64,000 bases of DNA. It comes from Rhodothermus profundi (GTDB taxonomy: Bacteria > Bacteroidota > Rhodothermia > Rhodothermales > Rhodothermaceae). Positions 35,743 to 43,698 of the stretch are shown here, piece by piece. Location of the stretch: positions 124,001 to 188,000 of the forward strand of contig NZ_FRAU01000002.1 of the NCBI RefSeq assembly GCF_900142415.1. Direction: 5' to 3'. How positions within the stretch are numbered: the stretch's first letter is position 1; each line of letters begins with the position of its first letter. The position numbers and the translations under genes are program-made. The notes beneath the pieces were generated by a model. It was not told the DNA's origin and made no database searches. It saw only the letters and a list, made by a program, of their open reading frames with translations.

Positions 35743-35988
35743 CTACGGGCAATCTTCGATCGGGACCAACCGACCATCGGGTGCGATGCGCTCGCACCGC
35801 TCCGGCGGTCGGGTGGGGAAACGCTCAATAGGGACGTCAGGGTCTCGGTCGCGGGGGACGTAGTGGGTATGATTACCGTGCGGGACTTCATAGTAAGGAC
35901 GCCGGCCGAACAGGTCGAGCGCGTCAGCCACGGCCAACAACACGAATGCCAGCATAACCAGCCCGAGTATCAGGCGACCCCAGCGCAT
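35743..35988 (-). CDS. Small membrane-anchored protein of unknown function
   Basis: 81 residues: one N-terminal membrane segment (RLILGLVMLAFVLLAVADAL) then a short polar tail with PYYEVPHGNHTHYVPRDRDPDVPIERFP. The HGNHTHYVP block is His-rich and could bind metal, but this is speculative. The frame extends upstream to 36165 over the start of ilvE; ATG 35988 is the sensible start. It is convergent with the GNAT gene, two bases apart. Confidence 0.6.
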   Translation of the reverse strand: MRWGRLILGLVMLAFVLLAVADALDLFGRRPYYEVPHGNHTHYVPRDRDPDVPIERFPTRPPERCERIAPDGRLVPIEDCP

Positions 35989-36109
35989 TGGTGCGTGTGG
36001 TGGATGATGCGTGTTTGAGGCTCCTATGGCGCAAAAGGCTGCAGGTTTCCAGATACTGCCATAAGTTTTCGCCAGAAGTATTCGAAGAACCAAGACCCGA
36101 ACGATCACA

Positions 36110-37048
36110 ATGGACAGACACCCGATCTGGTTTAATGGCAAGCTGGTGCCGTTTGAGGAGGCCAAGATTCATGTGCTCTCGCACGTGGTGCATTATGGAT
36201 CGTCGGTCTTTGAAGGGATTCGCTGTTACCATACCGCTCGTGGACCGGCGGTTTTTCGGTTGCGGGAGCACCTGCGGCGGCTGATTGATTCGGCCCGGAT
36301 TTACCGCATGGAGATTCCCTATACGCTGGAAGAACTGGAGGCCGCCGCGCTTGAGACCGTGCGCGCCAGTGGGTTGAAAGCCTGCTACATTCGTCCGGTG
36401 GCCTTCCGCGGCATGGGATCGCTGGGGGTCAATCCGTTGAAGGCACCGGTCGAAGTGTTTATTGCCGTCTGGGAATGGGGAGCCTACCTGGGAGATGAGG
36501 CACTGGAGCAGGGGGTCGATGTGCAGGTGAGCACCTGGAATCGCATGGCGCCTAACACGCTGCCGGCAATGGCCAAGGCAGGCGCCAACTATGCCAATGC
36601 AGGGCTGGTGAAGATGGAAGCCGTGCTCAACGGCTATAGCGAGGGCATTATGCTGTCGGTAGATGGCTATGTGGCGGAAGGAAGCGGAGAAAACCTGTTT
36701 CTGGTGCGAGACGGTGTCATCTATACGGCACCGCTGACGTTATCCATTCTGCCAGGCATTACGCGGGATGCCGTGATTACGCTGGCCCGGGATCTGGGGT
36801 ATACGGTCATTGAGCAGCCGATTCCGCGCGAGGCGCTCTACATTGCCGATGAGCTTTTCTTCACGGGAACGGCTGCCGAGATCACGCCCATCCGGTCCGT
36901 TGACCGCTATACCATTGGACAGGGACGGCGGGGGCCGGTAACCGAAGCGCTGCAACGGGCGTTTTTTGAGATTGTCCGCGAGGGTAAAGACCCGTACGGC
37001 TGGTTAACGTTTGTCGAAGTGCCTCGGGAGGCAAGCGTGTCGTCCTGA
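36110..37048 (+). CDS. ilvE: Branched-chain amino acid aminotransferase
   Basis: Class IV PLP aminotransferase for the last step of Leu, Ile and Val synthesis. 312 residues. PLP Lys is K156 in [11 protein letters not shown]; other motifs are [28 protein letters not shown] and [10 protein letters not shown]. Starts [25 protein letters not shown], the normal N-terminus. Followed after three bases by a DUF2905 gene. Confidence 0.95.
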   Translation: MDRHPIWFNGKLVPFEEAKIHVLSHVVHYGSSVFEGIRCYHTARGPAVFRLREHLRRLIDSARIYRMEIPYTLEELEAAALETVRASGLKACYIRPVAFRGMGSLGVNPLKAPVEVFIAVWEWGAYLGDEALEQGVDVQVSTWNRMAPNTLPAMAKAGANYANAGLVKMEAVLNGYSEGIMLSVDGYVAEGSGENLFLVRDGVIYTAPLTLSILPGITRDAVITLARDLGYTVIEQPIPREALYIADELFFTGTAAEITPIRSVDRYTIGQGRRGPVTEALQRAFFEIVREGKDPYGWLTFVEVPREASVSS

Positions 37049-37051
37049 GCG

Positions 37052-37294
37052 ATGGCGCAGAGTCCGCTGACCGAACTGGGCCGCTGGTTGCTCCTGATCG
37101 GCGTGGTGCTGGTGGTGGTGGGAGGCGTATTGCTTTTACTTGGACGATTGCCGCAGCTCCCCCTGGGCCGCCTTCCAGGCGATTTTAGCTGGGAAAAGGG
37201 GAACGTGCGCATTTACTTCCCCCTGGGGACCATGCTGCTTCTTAGCCTTGTGCTCACGATCCTGCTGAACCTGCTGCTTCGGCTCTTTCGCTGA
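37052..37294 (+). CDS. DUF2905 small membrane protein
   Basis: 80 residues with two membrane segments separated by GRLPQLPLGRLPGDFSWEKGNVRIYFPLGT, the conserved DUF2905 loop. Function unknown. Three bases after ilvE, so probably on the same mRNA. Confidence 0.85.
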   Translation: MAQSPLTELGRWLLLIGVVLVVVGGVLLLLGRLPQLPLGRLPGDFSWEKGNVRIYFPLGTMLLLSLVLTILLNLLLRLFR

Positions 37295-37810
37295 GTGCGA
37301 CAGGGCTTTGCAGCCGACCGCCTGGGCGATGCGTCTGAAACGTGCAGATACGCTCAGAGCAGAAAGGGATCGTATTGAGCGGGCGTGAAGGGCGGCCCAG
37401 ACAAGGCGTAGCGTTCTCCCTCGTGTCAAAACAAGGCGCCTTACCTGCCACTGACGCAACGGTTGTACGCTGGCTGAACAAAAGAGCAGCCTGCCATCGG
37501 GTGGAACGCTCTTCAGGTGCGTCTGGCCAGACAACCCCCTTGCCGGGTCTGCCCGGCCTTCCTCGATACCCGTAAGCCTATTCTGAACAGACGACGCAGA
37601 TGGCTTCAACGGAGCGGCTGGTGACCCTGTTCGGTTTTGCTCTGGGCAAAGCAGAACGTGGCTCGGTGGAGATTACAGAGATCGAACGCCCGCACTCTCT
37701 TTCTGGCAACAGGAACCCCCAGGCAGTGCAGGGACACGTAATCTACCCACCTTCCTGTAGCCACAGCCTCCAATTCCTCTGACCTGTAAGCAGTGCAGCC
37801 CCAGCGCGAC
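37295..37810. other. 516-bp gap without recognisable gene
   Basis: No frame here has family motifs or a plausible start. A short GC hairpin GCCGGG-TCTG-CCCGGC at 37542-37557 and the palindrome GTCTGGCCAGAC at 37520-37531 are present; the hairpin might end the ilvE transcript but has no T-tract. The gap is unusually long for this window and may hold a decayed gene or a non-coding RNA. Confidence 0.5.
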
Positions 37811-38311
37811 TTATGAGCCTGTTGCGCTTCTTGCTGTTTCTGCCTCTTTTTCTTCCTCGTCAACCCGCAGGCGGTCCAGCAATTCACTGAGCAGGCGTAA
37901 TTCTTCCGCGGAAAGACGACTCATCAGGCGTTCCTGGGCTTCGTCTACTACGGGCTGCATGCGCGCCAGTAGCTCCAGGCCTTTTTCCGTAATGCCCACT
38001 TCGACGACGCGTTTGTCGTGCGTTGAGCGGCTGCGGGAGACCAGGCCAGCCCGTTCCAGCCGGTTAAGCAGCCGGGTGACATCGGGCATACGGTCGAGCA
38101 TACGCCGTCCAATTTCTGTGCACGTCAATTTTCCCGGGTGGCTTCCCCGAAGGATGCGCAGCACGTTATACTGCGTGGGCGTGACCCCGAAAGGCGCCAT
38201 GAGTGCGGTCAGCTCGTTTAGCACCCAGGAGCTGGTCACCAGAATGTTGAGCAGCGCTTCCTGTGCTGGCGAAACGAAGTGGCTCTGTTTGATGCGCTCG
38301 GCAAGCTTCAT
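37811..38311 (-). CDS. MarR-family transcriptional regulator
   Basis: 166 residues with the MarR winged helix: VTPTQYNVLRILRGSHPGKLTCTEIGRRMLDRMPDVTRLLNRLERAGLVSRSRSTHDKRVVEVGITEKGLELL. Dimeric DNA-binding regulator whose ligand is unknown. It is divergent from the B12 uptake operon, with tandem TGCGT repeats directly ahead of its start codon, so it probably controls itself and could affect the neighbouring operon. The C-terminal tail is highly charged. Confidence 0.92.
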   Translation of the reverse strand: MKLAERIKQSHFVSPAQEALLNILVTSSWVLNELTALMAPFGVTPTQYNVLRILRGSHPGKLTCTEIGRRMLDRMPDVTRLLNRLERAGLVSRSRSTHDKRVVEVGITEKGLELLARMQPVVDEAQERLMSRLSAEELRLLSELLDRLRVDEEEKEAETARSATGS

Positions 38312-38318
38312 GGGAAAA

Positions 38319-38344
38319 TGCGTAGTTTTGCGTAATGCTGCGTG
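38319..38344. promoter_or_regulatory. Three TGCGT repeats, 10-bp period
   Basis: TGCGTA at 38319 and 38329 and TGCGTG at 38339, each starting ten bases after the last. They lie between the predicted transcription start and the start codon of the MarR gene. Same-face tandem sites suggest a cooperative operator. Confidence 0.5.
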
Positions 38345-38349
38345 TTGCT

Positions 38350-38379
38350 TAACCTACAAATTGCAGGGCCTGTGGGCAA
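38350..38379 (-). promoter_or_regulatory. MarR gene promoter
   Basis: On the minus strand TTG (38379-38377), 20 bases, TAGGTTA (38356-38350). Transcription would start at the TGCGT repeats. Confidence 0.45.
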
Positions 38380-38427
38380 GTCTTTGCTGCGTCCCAAAAT
38401 GCTTCAACAGGGAGTTTCATTGAAAAG

Positions 38428-38459
38428 TTTGCGTGGCAGTTTGCCCGTGCATAAATTCG
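38428..38459 (+). promoter_or_regulatory. Promoter of the B12 uptake operon
   Basis: TTTG (38428-38431), 20 bases, TAAATTCG (38452-38459). This places the transcript start about 15-20 bases before the riboswitch P1 stem. Confidence 0.5.
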
Positions 38460-38478
38460 GACCGTGTTCTTCGACATG

Positions 38479-38711
38479 CGCCGCTGGTTCCGCCTCAGGC
38501 GGATGAAAAGGGAATCCAGTGGCCCGGTCGGCTGGCCGGGGAATCTGGAGCTGTACCCGCAACTGTGAGCCGTGGCAGCGGCCGGCAGGCGAAGAAGCTG
38601 GCGGTCACTGTCTGCTTCGGGCAGATGGGAAGGCCGTTGGTGGAGCCTGTGACGGGTCCGTTCCGTCGCGCTGACGGAACCCACGGTGAGCCAGGAGACC
38701 TGCCAGCGGCG
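38479..38711 (+). ncRNA. Cobalamin (B12) riboswitch
   Basis: P1 is a perfect 9-bp pairing of CGCCGCTGG (38479-38487) with CCAGCGGCG (38703-38711). In between come the conserved core GGGAAT, CTGTACCCGCAACTGTGAGCC, GGGAAGGC, and the B12 box GAGCCAGGAGACCTGCC (38688-38704). Binding of adenosylcobalamin would switch off the downstream uptake genes. It is followed by two terminators, so control is mainly transcriptional. Confidence 0.95.
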
Positions 38712-38770
38712 TCAGGCCGAAGCCTCCGGGAACTGAGGTCCGCGCCTGATGCACCGCCTGTTCGACTTTT

Positions 38771-38792
38771 CCGACCGTGCGGTCGGCTTTTT
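38771..38792 (+). terminator. First terminator after the riboswitch
   Basis: CCGACCG (38771-38777), loop TG, CGGTCGG (38780-38786), then C and five T. A short, strong hairpin 60 bases after the B12 box. Confidence 0.75.
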
Positions 38793-38816
38793 CGTCGTTC
38801 TGGCTTGGCTGCGCTG

Positions 38817-38850
38817 GCCCGGACCTCGCATTGAGGTAACGGGCTTTTTT
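38817..38850 (+). terminator. Second terminator, touching the btuB start codon
   Basis: GCCCG-g-ACCTC, loop GCATT, GAGGT-aa-CGGGC, then six T, directly followed by ATG 38851. A bulged 10-bp stem. Because the T-tract abuts the start codon there is no room for a Shine-Dalgarno sequence, so folding may also hinder translation. Confidence 0.7.
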
Positions 38851-40752
38851 ATGAACTTTCCTGCGGTTCTGCATGCGTTGCTGTTGCTGGGACTCGGGTG
38901 CGTGCTGGGTTCCCGGGCCCAGGATCGCGTAGATACTACCCTGACGCTTCCCTCCGTCCTCGTAGAGGAGCAACGCGTTGAGATTGCTGCAGCGACGGGG
39001 CAACGTCGGTGGCGGCTGGAAACGACCGATCTGGAGAGTGCAGAAGCCATTACGGTCGCGGAGCTCCTGGAGGCGCGAACCGGACTGTTTGTCAAACGCT
39101 ACGGCAGCAGTGGACTGGCTACGTTTTCTCTGCGAGGTAGTAGCGCTACTCAGACCCTCCTGCTGATCGATGGGCACCGCGTGGCCGATCCCCAGTCTGG
39201 CCTGATTGATCTGACGCTGCTGCCCACGGCGTTGCTGGAGTCGGTGGAGGTAGTGCACGGGCCGGCAGCGGCGGCGTACGGCTCAGGGGCTATCGGGGGC
39301 GTGGTGCGATTGCACACCCTGCGACCGTCGGCGCAGCTGGGGGGGCGCGGAACGTTGCGTCTGGGCGCTTATGGCGAGCGCAGCATAGGCACTGTCGTTC
39401 ACGGCGGAGCAGGAAAGGTCGCCCTGCTGGGAGCTGTGGAGCGCAGCCGCACAGGCGGCGCCTACCCGTATCCCAATCCGTTCCCCCCACCCCGCATGCG
39501 TCGTCGGGAAGGGGCCGACCGGCAGATGACCACGGTGTTTGGCAAAGTGCGCTTCGAGGGAAGCTGGCGGCTTGAAGGAACGCTGTGGCTGACAACGGCC
39601 CGGCGAAGCCTGCCTAGCCCGGGCAATGCGCCGCCGGTTGATGCGCGCCAGACCGACCGCCAGCAGCGCCTGTTGCTTCGGGCCGAACGACCTCTTTCCT
39701 CTGGACGGCTCTCGCTACGAGGCAGCTATCAGCGTACATGGCTGGCATACATCAACCGTTTTGCCCGTGAATCCGACACCACGCGCACGCGCGGGGTGGC
39801 CCTGGCGGTAGCGCTGGACCAGGTGCTGAACGCAAGCTGGGCGTTGCGCGTGCAGGCCGAGGCTCAGTGGGAACAGGCGGCACTGCGCGGCCGCGTTGAT
39901 CAGCGCTTGGCGGCCCTGGCGGCGCATCTAACCGGGCGGCGGGGGCGGCTGGGGCTTGATCCGGCCCTGCGGCTGGATCTGTATGCGACAGCCGGACGCT
40001 CTTTCCTCGCGCTCAGCCCGCAGCTCGGACTGAACCTGACGCTTCGGGCCAATCAGCTCTATCTGAAAGGGTTCATTGGCCGCGCTTTCCGGGCGCCCAC
40101 CCTGGGAGAACGGTTCTACCGCCCCGGAGGCAACCCCGATCTTCGCCCCGAGCAGGGATGGACGACGGAGTTTGGGCTGTACGCTCGCGTGCGTCTGATG
40201 GAGCTGGAGCTGACGGCCTTCCAGACCATGCTGACCAATCAAATCGTCTGGTATCCCGGCCTGGTGGCGCCGGGGTTGCAACTCTGGCGGCCGGTTAACG
40301 TGGGGCGCGTGCGCACGCGTGGTCTGGAAGCTTCGCTTCGGACTCGCCTGTCGCTTACGCCGCATGTTCATCTCCAGGGAGGACTTTTCTATACCCTCAC
40401 CCGGGCAGAAGACCGTTCTCATCCCGGCACGCGGGCTTATGGACGTCAGCTCCGGTACGTTCCGCTGCATCAGCTTAAAGCCTTTCTGGACGGACAGCTT
40501 GGCCCGATCTGGCTGGGGATCCAGGTGCGCCGCACGGGCCAGCGCTATCTCACTACCGACGAAACGCAGGCGCTGACGCCTTTTACCGTGCTCGATGCGC
40601 GGCTGGGCGTTCAGCAGCGAGTGGCGTCCGTCCGGTTGGCCCTTAGCCTGACTGTTGAAAACCTGACCGACACGGCCTACGAGGTCGTGCGCTTCTATCC
40701 AATGCCGCCGCGTCACCTGCGCGTGCAGCTTCGTCTGGATCTACTTCCGTAA
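38851..40752 (+). CDS. btuB: BtuB-like TonB-dependent outer-membrane receptor
   Basis: 633 residues: signal peptide (MNFPAVLHALLLLGLGCVLGSRAQ), plug domain (ITVAELLEARTGLFVKRYGSSGLATFSLRGSSATQTLLLIDGHRVADPQSG and VVHGPAAAAYGSGAIGGVV) and a beta-barrel ending in VENLTDTAYEVVRFYPMPPRHLRVQLRLDL. The cobalamin riboswitch upstream and the BtuG-like gene downstream identify the cargo as a corrinoid. The start is placed at ATG 38851, after both terminators; an upstream in-frame ATG at 38749 lies within the leader. Confidence 0.9.
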   Translation: MNFPAVLHALLLLGLGCVLGSRAQDRVDTTLTLPSVLVEEQRVEIAAATGQRRWRLETTDLESAEAITVAELLEARTGLFVKRYGSSGLATFSLRGSSATQTLLLIDGHRVADPQSGLIDLTLLPTALLESVEVVHGPAAAAYGSGAIGGVVRLHTLRPSAQLGGRGTLRLGAYGERSIGTVVHGGAGKVALLGAVERSRTGGAYPYPNPFPPPRMRRREGADRQMTTVFGKVRFEGSWRLEGTLWLTTARRSLPSPGNAPPVDARQTDRQQRLLLRAERPLSSGRLSLRGSYQRTWLAYINRFARESDTTRTRGVALAVALDQVLNASWALRVQAEAQWEQAALRGRVDQRLAALAAHLTGRRGRLGLDPALRLDLYATAGRSFLALSPQLGLNLTLRANQLYLKGFIGRAFRAPTLGERFYRPGGNPDLRPEQGWTTEFGLYARVRLMELELTAFQTMLTNQIVWYPGLVAPGLQLWRPVNVGRVRTRGLEASLRTRLSLTPHVHLQGGLFYTLTRAEDRSHPGTRAYGRQLRYVPLHQLKAFLDGQLGPIWLGIQVRRTGQRYLTTDETQALTPFTVLDARLGVQQRVASVRLALSLTVENLTDTAYEVVRFYPMPPRHLRVQLRLDLLP

Positions 40753-40778
40753 ACCCTCAAACCTGAACAGAACGAACG

Positions 40779-41900
40779 ATGCGACGCTGGCTCCTACTAA
40801 CAATGCTTTCGCTGCTCGTATGGAGCGGCTGCGACCTGTTAGGGTCCGACGAAGAAGATGCCGACCGGCTGGTTACAGTCGGGGTCGTTGTAGGCAATGG
40901 AGGTAACTTCAGCGACCAGAACGGGTCGCTCACTTTCTACAATCCGGTTACGGGCCAGACTTCAACGCTGGCGCTGAACGCCTTTGTGCAGAGTCTGACG
41001 CTGCATAAAGGGCGGGTGTACGTTGCGCTGAACACGTTCAGCGTCGGGCAGGTTGCCGTGGTGGATGTGGCCGCTCAGCAGCTTGCCGGGCGCATTGAAG
41101 GGCTGCCTATCCCGCGTTATGTGGCTTTTGCCAGCGACCAGAAGGCCTACGTGACCAACATGGTGTTTGGTGGGAATGGTCTTGTGTTTGCAGTCGATCC
41201 GTCCAACCGGACCATCGTGGCAGATTCGATCGAAGTCGGGCCGTTTCCGGAGGGAATTGTCGTCCATGAGGGGCGTGTGTACGTGGCCAACTATGGCTCG
41301 CTGGGTGCTGGACGGACCATCTCGGTGCTTGACGCGGCAACTGACCGGGTGATCGGGACGCTTGAACCCGGGTGCGACGGCCCCAAAGCGGTGTTTGTGG
41401 ACGACGAGGACGAGCTGGTGGTTGTCTGCCAGGGCAAGACCGTTTATAACGAAGATTATAGTGCCGTCATTGAGCGAACCAACGGCCAGGTGGTCTTTAT
41501 GAATCCACAGACCGGGGCGGTCGTCGCCCGGCTGACGTTCGAGGTGCAGCTGGGTTCGGTAAACGGCACCCAGGTGGCCTACTATGCGCCGACGGCGGAG
41601 GAGCTGTACGTGATCAGTGGCAGCAATCGGCAGATCTTCCGCATCGACACCGACGCCAACGCCCTAGCGGCCACGTTTACGCTGCCGGAAGTGAGCGATC
41701 TGGCCGGCCTGTCGGCCATCGCCTACGACGCCGCGCAGCGGCGCATTTACGTGGCCCGACTGGCCGCCGGACCAAACGGCGCACCCGACTACACAGCCGC
41801 CGGAGCGGTGATCATTCTGGACCGCGACGGCCGGCAGCTGGGCCGCTTTACGGTCGGTCCGGCTCCCTCGCACATTGAACTGGTGCAGGAAACCCGCTGA
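40779..41900 (+). CDS. BtuG-like surface lipoprotein (YncE-type beta-propeller)
   Basis: 373 residues with lipobox VWSGC and an acidic stretch after the Cys (DLLGSDEEDAD), which may act as a surface-export signal like that of Bacteroides lipoproteins. The mature part is a seven-bladed YncE/DUF5074-like propeller (SLTFYNPVTGQTSTL, GRVYVANYGSLGAGRTISVLDAATDRVIG). In gut Bacteroides such a protein, BtuG, caps BtuB and captures B12 with very high affinity. Position just after btuB under the riboswitch supports the same role; direct homology needs alignment. Confidence 0.75.
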   Translation: MRRWLLLTMLSLLVWSGCDLLGSDEEDADRLVTVGVVVGNGGNFSDQNGSLTFYNPVTGQTSTLALNAFVQSLTLHKGRVYVALNTFSVGQVAVVDVAAQQLAGRIEGLPIPRYVAFASDQKAYVTNMVFGGNGLVFAVDPSNRTIVADSIEVGPFPEGIVVHEGRVYVANYGSLGAGRTISVLDAATDRVIGTLEPGCDGPKAVFVDDEDELVVVCQGKTVYNEDYSAVIERTNGQVVFMNPQTGAVVARLTFEVQLGSVNGTQVAYYAPTAEELYVISGSNRQIFRIDTDANALAATFTLPEVSDLAGLSAIAYDAAQRRIYVARLAAGPNGAPDYTAAGAVIILDRDGRQLGRFTVGPAPSHIELVQETR

Positions 41901-42109
41901 TGCGCATCGACCGCTGCTATTGCTTCCAGCGGACTTTTGCAGAGCTGCTATCCGTAGCGGCGCAGACAGGAGCCGGCAGCGTTGAGGACCTGCAGCGCCA
42001 CGTGCGCTTTGGCCTCCGCTGCCGGCTCTGCCTGCCCTACGTACGCCGCATGCTTCAGACCGGCCAGACGGTTTTCTCCGAAATAATACGCGAAGACTCA
42101 GCTTCATAA
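41900..42109 (+). CDS. BFD-like [2Fe-2S] small protein
   Basis: 69 residues with C6-x-C8 and C41-x2-C44, 32 residues apart, which is the C-x-C-x(31-34)-C-x2-C arrangement of bacterioferritin-associated-ferredoxin domains. The middle contains the helix-turn pattern TGAGSVEDLQRHVRFGLRC. The ATG overlaps the propeller gene stop by one base, so it belongs to the B12 uptake operon. A role in corrinoid reduction or as an iron-sulfur sensor is speculation. Confidence 0.75.
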   Translation: MRIDRCYCFQRTFAELLSVAAQTGAGSVEDLQRHVRFGLRCRLCLPYVRRMLQTGQTVFSEIIREDSAS

Positions 42110-42168
42110 TCTGTTGCAACAAATTTTGTTAAAACTCAGTTAGGCATTCAAAGGCTTGTTGCTTTCTG

Positions 42169-42909
42169 GTGGCCACGCTGCTGTACATCTTTCCCCATCC
42201 GGACGACGAGTGTTTTGGGCCGGCGCCGGCGATTGCCCGGCAGCGGCGTGAGGGGCATGCCGTGCATCTGCTAACCTTGACGCGTGGCGAGGCTACCCGT
42301 CAGCGGCATCACCATGGCTATACCAAGGCCGAGATGGGTCAGGTCCGCTTTGAAGAGATGCAGTGTGTGGCGGAGGTGCTCGGGCTTTCCAGCCTGGAAG
42401 TGCTGGATTTTCCGGATGGTGGGTTGGCCGAGCTGGATCCCCGGATGCTAGAGGAGGTGGTGGCGCAGGCCATTGAGCGTCATCGGCCAGAGGTGGTGGT
42501 GACCTATCCAGTGCATGGCATCAGTGGGCATCCTGATCATCTGGTGACGCATGCAGCGGTCAAGCGCGTGTTCTGCGCGCTTCGTGAGCGTCTGCCCTTC
42601 CTGCGGCGGCTGGCTTTTTTCACGTTGCCGGAGGGACTGATAGAAAAGCCGCCCCATCTGCGCACTTCGCCGCGCGCGCAGATTGACGCCTGCGTTTCGT
42701 TTGCGCCAGAGGATCTGGAGAAGGCAGCGGCTGCACTGGCCTGTTACCGGACCTATCAACAAGTGATTGAACAGAACCGGCCGCTGGCATCTGTTACGGA
42801 GGGCGTGTGCTTCGAGCTGTTTCAGGAAGCCTTCGATCCGCCGCTGGAAGATCTGACGGCGCAGTTGCCCGTCCTTGAAAATACGGCACATAATGCTCCG
42901 ATAATATAA
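42169..42909 (+). CDS. PIG-L/LmbE-family deacetylase
   Basis: 246 residues. The zinc motif HPDDE is at residues 10-14 (FPHPDDECFG) and the second part HGISGHPDHLVTH follows. The family includes GlcNAc-PI deacetylases and the bacillithiol enzyme BshB (GlcNAc-malate deacetylase), a plausible role in this phylum but not proven by the sequence. The start is GTG 42169, giving MATLLYIFPHPDDE. Confidence 0.9.
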   Translation: MATLLYIFPHPDDECFGPAPAIARQRREGHAVHLLTLTRGEATRQRHHHGYTKAEMGQVRFEEMQCVAEVLGLSSLEVLDFPDGGLAELDPRMLEEVVAQAIERHRPEVVVTYPVHGISGHPDHLVTHAAVKRVFCALRERLPFLRRLAFFTLPEGLIEKPPHLRTSPRAQIDACVSFAPEDLEKAAAALACYRTYQQVIEQNRPLASVTEGVCFELFQEAFDPPLEDLTAQLPVLENTAHNAPII

Positions 42910-42930
42910 ACCGGGCAGGAAACGTGTATC

Positions 42931-42948
42931 TTGCAGCATATGCTGCAA
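42931..42948. promoter_or_regulatory. Perfect 18-bp palindrome ahead of the response regulator
   Basis: TTGCAGCATATGCTGCAA is its own reverse complement. It overlaps the end of a TATCTTG promoter element (42927-42933) and lies 33 bases before the response regulator ATG, a good place for a repressor site. Confidence 0.55.
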
Positions 42949-42981
42949 CCTGGATCCTGCCCAGCAACCCCTTCAGACGCC

Positions 42982-43692
42982 ATGTCGCCTACCGCCTTTA
43001 ACGAGCGGCCGCCGCGCGTTCTGATTGTTGACGATGAGGAGGATATTCTGACGCTGCTGGCGTACAATTTTCAGCGGGAAGGGTTTGAAGTCGTGCTGGC
43101 CCGGGATGGAGAGGAAGCATTAGCAAAAGCCGCTCAGGTGCAGCCGGACGTTATCATTCTGGACATTATGATGCCCAATCTGGACGGGATAGAAGTATGC
43201 CGCCGCATTCGGCGGGATGCCCGGTTGCGCACGACACCGGTTCTGATGCTTACGGCGCGGACGGAAGAAGAGGATCAGATCCAGGGGCTGGATGTTGGCG
43301 CCGACATGTATGTGGGAAAGCCCGTGTCCGTTCCGGTGCTGTTGAGCCAGACGCGAGCGCTTTTGCGGGGTGCTCGTCGCTACGAGCGGCCGCCGGATCT
43401 GCTGCGCATTCATGATTTAGAGATAGATCGAGACCGCTACCTGGTTTATCGTCTTACGCCGAACGGACGCGAAGCGCTTCGTTTGCCGCGCAAGGAATTT
43501 GAGCTGCTTTACTTTCTGGCCGCACATCCTGGCAAAGTATTCACGCGTCAGCAGTTGCTGGACGAGGTGTGGGGACGCGACGTCTATGTGGTGGATCGAA
43601 CCGTAGACGTACACATCCGCAAAATTCGGGAAAAGCTGGGCAGCCACTATATTGAAACGGTTAAGGGCGTGGGCTACAAGTTTCGTGAATAG
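42982..43692 (+). CDS. OmpR/PhoB-family response regulator
   Basis: 236 residues: receiver domain with phospho-acceptor D61 (VIILDIMMPNLDG), acidic pair in LIVDDEED and Lys in VGKPV, then a winged-helix output domain (LPRKEFELLYFLAAHPGKVFTRQQLLDEVWG, VDVHIRKIREKLG). Most like PhoB. ATG 42982 is chosen; the frame is open to 42931 over the palindrome. The kinase gene follows after six bases. Confidence 0.95.
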   Translation: MSPTAFNERPPRVLIVDDEEDILTLLAYNFQREGFEVVLARDGEEALAKAAQVQPDVIILDIMMPNLDGIEVCRRIRRDARLRTTPVLMLTARTEEEDQIQGLDVGADMYVGKPVSVPVLLSQTRALLRGARRYERPPDLLRIHDLEIDRDRYLVYRLTPNGREALRLPRKEFELLYFLAAHPGKVFTRQQLLDEVWGRDVYVVDRTVDVHIRKIREKLGSHYIETVKGVGYKFRE

Positions 43693-43698
43693 TGCATT

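Noticed and set aside
37136-37609. 157-codon minus-strand frame in the long gap
   Set aside because: It runs through the DUF2905 gene and has an Arg/Ser/Leu composition typical of random high-GC translation.
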